Shown: piece by piece, positions 60,198 through 64,000 of the stretch | How positions within the stretch are numbered: the stretch's first letter is position 1 | Layout of the letters: each line of letters opens with the position of its first letter | Source: Brassica napus | Lineage: Eukaryota > Streptophyta > Magnoliopsida > Brassicales > Brassicaceae | Length of the DNA: 64,000 nt | NCBI RefSeq assembly: GCF_020379485.1 | Contig: NC_063439.1 | Coordinates: 17,946,598 to 18,010,597 of the forward strand | Reading direction: 5' to 3' | Made by a program: the position numbers and the translations under genes | The notes under the pieces: generated by a model | The model's input: only the letters and a program-made list of their open reading frames with translations | Databases searched by the model: none | Told to the model about the DNA's origin: nothing

Positions 60198-61497
60198 TTG
60201 ATTAGGGCTTCACATTATTCCATCCAAAATGTAATTTCGTCTTCATATCTGTTGCTTATGATCATCCTTTTTCCTTTGGTATATAAAGTTTTTACAACAT
60301 GATTGTTCTATAATATATCCTTAAAAAATAAAACTTATGTAACTTAGTAAAAGCTCTGCTGTTGTGTCACAAATACAATTATACATTGATGCATCCAGAT
60401 TCTTGTAAACATAAGAACTACTATACGAGTATTTAAGACTGAAATTTGTATTTTGTTTTATTTGCAAACCTAGTTTCATGTTTAGTAATTCAACAATAGA
60501 TGACATGGTGGTATTAGAAATATATTTTGTTTCGTTCTTTCGAAGATTGATAAAAATGAAATTACATGGCATAATCGAGAAATAGAAAATGTGGCTTTTC
60601 TATGGAAAGATAGCCACGAAGAGAGATCTTCAGATCTAGAAAATCTCCCAAAAACACTGTGTGCTGTTTTTAATCTTCCAAAACAACATGGCGTCGGCTA
60701 ATATTTTTGTTTTGATAGATAATTAAAACTCATCATTTTCATTATGTCTAAATTCCAAACGACATACATTACTTTAAGCCGAGTGGAGTGACTATCGAGG
60801 TGAATTGATGTGTATTTTTTCAATTGAAGATTTTGTTGCAAACAAATAAAGAATTAGGTTTCTTTACAAAACATCCAAAAACAAAAAACAAATTCGATGA
60901 AAGAGTGTAATTATAAAGAAGTTTGTTTTAGAGCTCATCTCATATCATTCTTAATATATTGCAAATCTCTGTCTTAGTGACGACAACGTATTCTCTTTAA
61001 CTTGCACATAGAAATTTTGAACTGAGAAAGGATGTCGAAGAGATGAACAGTAGATTTGATCTGCTCAAAGTATCGGTGCAGCAGGTTGATATGTGGTGGT
61101 TTTTGTGTTTAGTTATTCCAGAATTGAATAAAAAATGATATCCTTTCCATTGATCATTCTTTCACTGAATAAATCTTTACTTAGTTGTTACATTTTCTCA
61201 GTAGTTTTTGTATCAGCAGCACACTTTTTGTTTGTGTATATCTTGTATAAGTCGAGAGTCTGGATGCTATGTCCTTATAAGTTCATATGTAATAGACGTA
61301 TAGTAATTCTATGTAGAGCAGTTTTTAAGCGTTATAAATTACAATATTGATCACTAACACATGAACAAAGATAATATTTTGTTTTCTATGCTGTCTATAT
61401 CTCATTTCTAGTTGTATTATTCTTTCTAGTAAATTGTCTATTTTCCCATTTCTAATGTACCGTCATTCTTAAAAGTGAAACACAAATAGAAAACTAA
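60198..61497. other. non-coding DNA downstream of the AKR gene
   Basis: AT-rich, no recognisable gene or element. Confidence 0.45.
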
Positions 61498-62489
61498 TCC
61501 TTTATATACTAAAGTGCAAGTCGCACGTCCAATCACATGGCACATGTTTTACAAAATCCATAAAATCAAAATGATAAAAAGTTTCTTTATCGTAAATATA
61601 TCTGTAACTGTCAAGAAATACAAATTCCTATTTTTTTCTCAAAACTATCACACTATAACACGTTCAACAATGAATTATATAACTTCTCATCATCTTGACT
61701 GTCTCATCTTCTATATCCTATCAACTGGTTGTCTATAATTTCTGGGTCTTCTTCTTTATCATTTTTTATGTTGTCTTCCAGTGTTGCAAAGCACAGTGAC
61801 AAAAGTTTATGATTATTTATTTCAAATTCATCTTCTCTATTCCTAAAAGGTATTCTATTTACTTCAAATTCATCTTCTCTATTCCTAATAATCACGTCTA
61901 TGTAATCTCTTGGAGACATAGATTTCGTCTCTTTCTGATTCAAATTTACAAGGAAGGACTGGTGTGTTAAAGCAACGAGTTCAACAAGAAGAATCTGTTC
62001 TTTTTTTTGAGCATTAGTTTTGTTTGACACTAAATTGTTTTGTTTTAACTATTTGATTTCTAATTTCAGGAAGTGTTTGTCGTTGGAAGAGAAGCTTTCA
62101 AGAGAGTTCATGGACTCTGAACTTTCAACGTGCAATTGATAGGTAACCCACAATTTTTGTGGACATTTACATGATCTTTTTTTTTTGAGTAAACTTTGTA
62201 GATATCATATTCGCTATAAAATAAACATGAAGTAAACCAGAAAAACTTCAAACTAATATTTGAATCCACTAAACTAACTAAAATTAAAGAAAGTTTTAAA
62301 ACTAATCTAATTTAATTTTATGTGTTTTGGTTAATCAGTAATAAGTGTGTCAATGGTTTGTTAATGTATACACATTACTTATGATAAATCAGAGCTATTT
62401 TGTACCAGCAATTTTAGTTATATATAACTGAAACTTGGTCTTACATGCAAGCGAAAATACACCCGTACGAAGTACGGGATCAATACTAG
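61498..62489 (+). mobile_element. non-autonomous Helitron
   Basis: 5' end TCCTTTATATACTAAAGTGC after a host A; 3' end ATACTAG before a host T, as expected for insertion between A and T. About 10 bases before the end is the Helitron hairpin CCCGTACGAAGTACGGG (62462-62478). The 992-bp interior lacks Rep/helicase sequence. A minus-strand frame at 61704-62030 contains two near copies of RNREDEFEVN, an internal duplication of about 50 bp visible in the DNA at 61815-61890. It may be the end of a captured gene, but I do not recognise it. Confidence 0.8.
62462..62478 (+). repeat. Helitron 3' terminal hairpin
   Basis: CCCGTACGAAGTACGGG, a 7-bp stem with a short loop followed by ATCAATACTAG. Confidence 0.85.
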
Positions 62490-62796
62490 TGTAAGGTAAA
62501 CCATATGTTTCACTTTGTGACATTGAGGTGCAGGCCTCATCTACTACGATTGCATCTTCGTAGAGACTAACAAACCATGAGTAATCTGATATAAACACTC
62601 GGCAACAAGTCCGAGGAATCATCTCTTTCCATAGGAAGAGGGAATGGTGGTAACCCATTAAGGAGCCAGATAATGGGTTAACCATAATCAACTTCTTAGT
62701 GGACCCTGATCCAACCGTTTGAAGGAACTTGGTGGACGACATCCGACCAAGCAAACCGCAAAATGACGAGACGGAGGATAGGCTGCCGGTGGAGAG
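62490..62796. other. short flank between Helitron and copia element
   Basis: A minus-strand frame of about 119 codons (62395-62754) crosses the Helitron end. It includes LIMVNPLSGSLMGYHHSLFL and CCRVFISDYSWFVSLYED. I cannot assign it with confidence; it might be a fragment of a larger gene split by the Helitron. Confidence 0.3.
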
Positions 62797-62952
62797 TATT
62801 GGAGATAACTCCTATATTTATCTAGATAATGATGTATTCAGTTGTGTGTGTCCTTATCTACTTTAGACCTGATAGTTGTATAAATACAGGGCTATTGCCT
62901 TCATAATAGAACAACACAAATTACTACTTCATATCATTCTCATACGATTTCA
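62797..62952 (+). repeat. 5' LTR of second copia element
   Basis: About 156 bp from TATTGGAGATAACTCC to ATTTCA. The right edge is firm because it touches the primer binding site. The left edge is inferred: copia LTRs usually start TGTTGGAGA, so the start here may be a TG-to-TA change. TATAAATA at 62879-62886 is the likely TATA box. Confidence 0.65.
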
Positions 62953-62964
62953 AGGTATCAGAGC
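62953..62964 (+). other. primer binding site of second copia element
   Basis: AGGTATCAGAGC, one base different from the standard TGGTATCAGAGC, immediately after the LTR's CA. Confidence 0.85.
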
Positions 62965-63021
62965 AAACAATCTGAAAACCCTATTTTTTTTTAAATTCGT
63001 GTTCCTTGATCTACAAGGAAT

Positions 63022-64000
63022 ATGACTGAAACTACATCTTCTGCATCTAATACGTCTCTGACGTCTCTACCTACTACCTCCTCTACCGAGTCTTCCGGTT
63101 TATACTATCTACATCCCTCTGACAATCCGGGGGCTCTAATCACATCGGTCTCGCTTCGTGGGGACAATTATTCAGAATGGGCGACAGAGCTTTCCAACTC
63201 CATACAAGCAAAGCAAAAGCTTGGTTTCTTAAAAGGAACAATTCCGAAACCATCAACAGAACCTGATCTATCTCGATGGCTTGCTATTAACTCTATGCTG
63301 GTTGGCTGGATTAGGACGTCGATAGACCCTAAGATACGATCGACGGTTTCCTTTGTACCTGAGGCAGACAAGCTTTGGGAAAACTTGCAGAGGCGATTCT
63401 CCGTCAGGAATGGGGTCCGAATTCATCAGCTACGTGACGAAATAAATACATGCCAGCAGCAAGGACAGACAGTAATTGAGTACTATGGACGTCTTACAAA
63501 GCTATGGGAGGAACTCGACAACATCAAGACTACCCGGGCGTGTTCATGTGATGCCTCCGCAGACATTAAGAAAGAGTGCGAAGAAATTCGTGTTCACAAG
63601 TTTTTGTTCGGACTTGATGAATCTCGATTCAGAAACATACGGTCTCAAATTATTGATGAAGATCCACTACCGGACATAAACAATGTCTACTCCAGAGTAA
63701 TACGAGAAGAGCAACACAACAATACCGTGCGGTCGAAGGAACTTAAACCAGACGCTATAGGCTTCACCGCGCAAACTGAACTTCCTAAAACTGACTTACA
63801 ACAAGCATCGGTTATATCTTTTCGACCTCGTGATCCTAATCGTTCATGTACCCACTGTTCTCGTACAGGTCATGATAATACTGAGTGCTTTCTTCTTCAT
63901 GGATATCCTGACTGGTGGCTAGAACAAAGGAACACAACTACTTCTCGTGGCTCTTCTCAGCGAGGAAGAGGAGGCCGTGCATCTAACTATGGAAACCGTG
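63022..64000 (+). CDS. gag: copia gag (partial, open to the window end)
   Basis: ATG at 63022, then 326 codons without a stop. After a Ser/Thr-rich leader comes the gag fold (VSLRGDNYSEWATELSNSIQ, KLGFLKGTIPKP, LWENLQRRFSVRNGVRIHQL, YYGRLTKLWEELDN, KFLFGLDESRFRNIRSQI). A CX2CX4HX4C zinc knuckle lies at residues 276-289 (CTHCSRTGHDNTEC), then an Arg/Gly-rich tail (RGRGGRAS). The frame is intact over the visible part, unlike the left-edge copy, which suggests a younger element. Confidence 0.92.
   Translation, partial: MTETTSSASNTSLTSLPTTSSTESSGLYYLHPSDNPGALITSVSLRGDNYSEWATELSNSIQAKQKLGFLKGTIPKPSTEPDLSRWLAINSMLVGWIRTSIDPKIRSTVSFVPEADKLWENLQRRFSVRNGVRIHQLRDEINTCQQQGQTVIEYYGRLTKLWEELDNIKTTRACSCDASADIKKECEEIRVHKFLFGLDESRFRNIRSQIIDEDPLPDINNVYSRVIREEQHNNTVRSKELKPDAIGFTAQTELPKTDLQQASVISFRPRDPNRSCTHCSRTGHDNTECFLLHGYPDWWLEQRNTTTSRGSSQRGRGGRASNYGNR

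Larger units (their letters stand above)
62797..64000 (+). mobile_element. Ty1/copia retrotransposon, 5' end (runs off window)
   Basis: LTR, primer binding site and an open gag frame, in the opposite direction to the copia element at the left edge and from a different family. Pol and the 3' LTR lie beyond the window. Confidence 0.9.

Overview
This window is plant nuclear DNA from the Brassicaceae, most likely Brassica or a close relative. It has AT-rich intergenic DNA, plant-type GT/AG introns, no operons, dense nested transposable elements, and single genes whose best remembered relatives are Arabidopsis genes. The protein-coding genes, read left to right, match one short stretch of Arabidopsis chromosome 5 (roughly At5g62350 to At5g62420, recalled from memory, not searched). 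They are two pectin methylesterase inhibitor (PMEI) genes, a PPR gene remnant, the NAC gene VND6, a BAG7 remnant, the condensin gene SMC2 and an aldo-keto reductase.

Layout. 1-4254: Ty1/copia element on the minus strand, cut by the window edge. 5438-6052 and 13707-14303: two secreted PMEI genes. 7370-16786: four decayed LINE pieces around the second PMEI gene, two of them with visible target-site duplications. 17270-19330: a poly(A) retroposon abutting the degraded C-terminus of a PPR gene. 19340-27480: mostly non-coding AT-rich DNA. 27490-32108: a complete Mutator-like element (MULE) with terminal inverted repeats and a perfect 9-bp target duplication, carrying a broken mudrA transposase and a broken DUF1985/ULP-like gene fused tail to tail. 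32400-34755: three tiny LINE-tail-like insertions and a fold-back element. 35560-37126: a MULE-like MITE with a second copy of the poly(A) retroposon nested in it. 39974-41111: VND6. 41697-43389: BAG7 pseudogene with two long GAA/TTC arrays. 44484-44996: 5' part of a ribosomal protein S20 gene, cut by a CACTA transposon. 44997-about 48738: that CACTA element, whose right terminus is missing. 49001-55022: intact 20-exon SMC2. 56766-56974: SINE with target duplication. 58647-60197: intact 5-exon aldo-keto reductase. 61498-62489: non-autonomous Helitron. 62797-64000: 5' end of a second copia element.

Intact genes and their roles. The PMEIs act on cell-wall pectin. VND6 is a master switch for metaxylem vessel formation. 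SMC2 is a core ATPase of condensin. The AKR is a cytosolic NADPH-dependent reductase. They are independent single genes, so their adjacency reflects conserved ancestral order, not a shared pathway. What is distinctive is the erosion of that block: PPR, BAG7 and RPS20 are broken while VND6, SMC2 and AKR are clean, and the CACTA element now ends about 260 bp from the SMC2 start codon. I found no evidence of a wholly new defence or metabolic system. The best leads are the MULE with its gene fusion, the CACTA junctions, the triplet arrays in the BAG7 relic and the micro-insertions.
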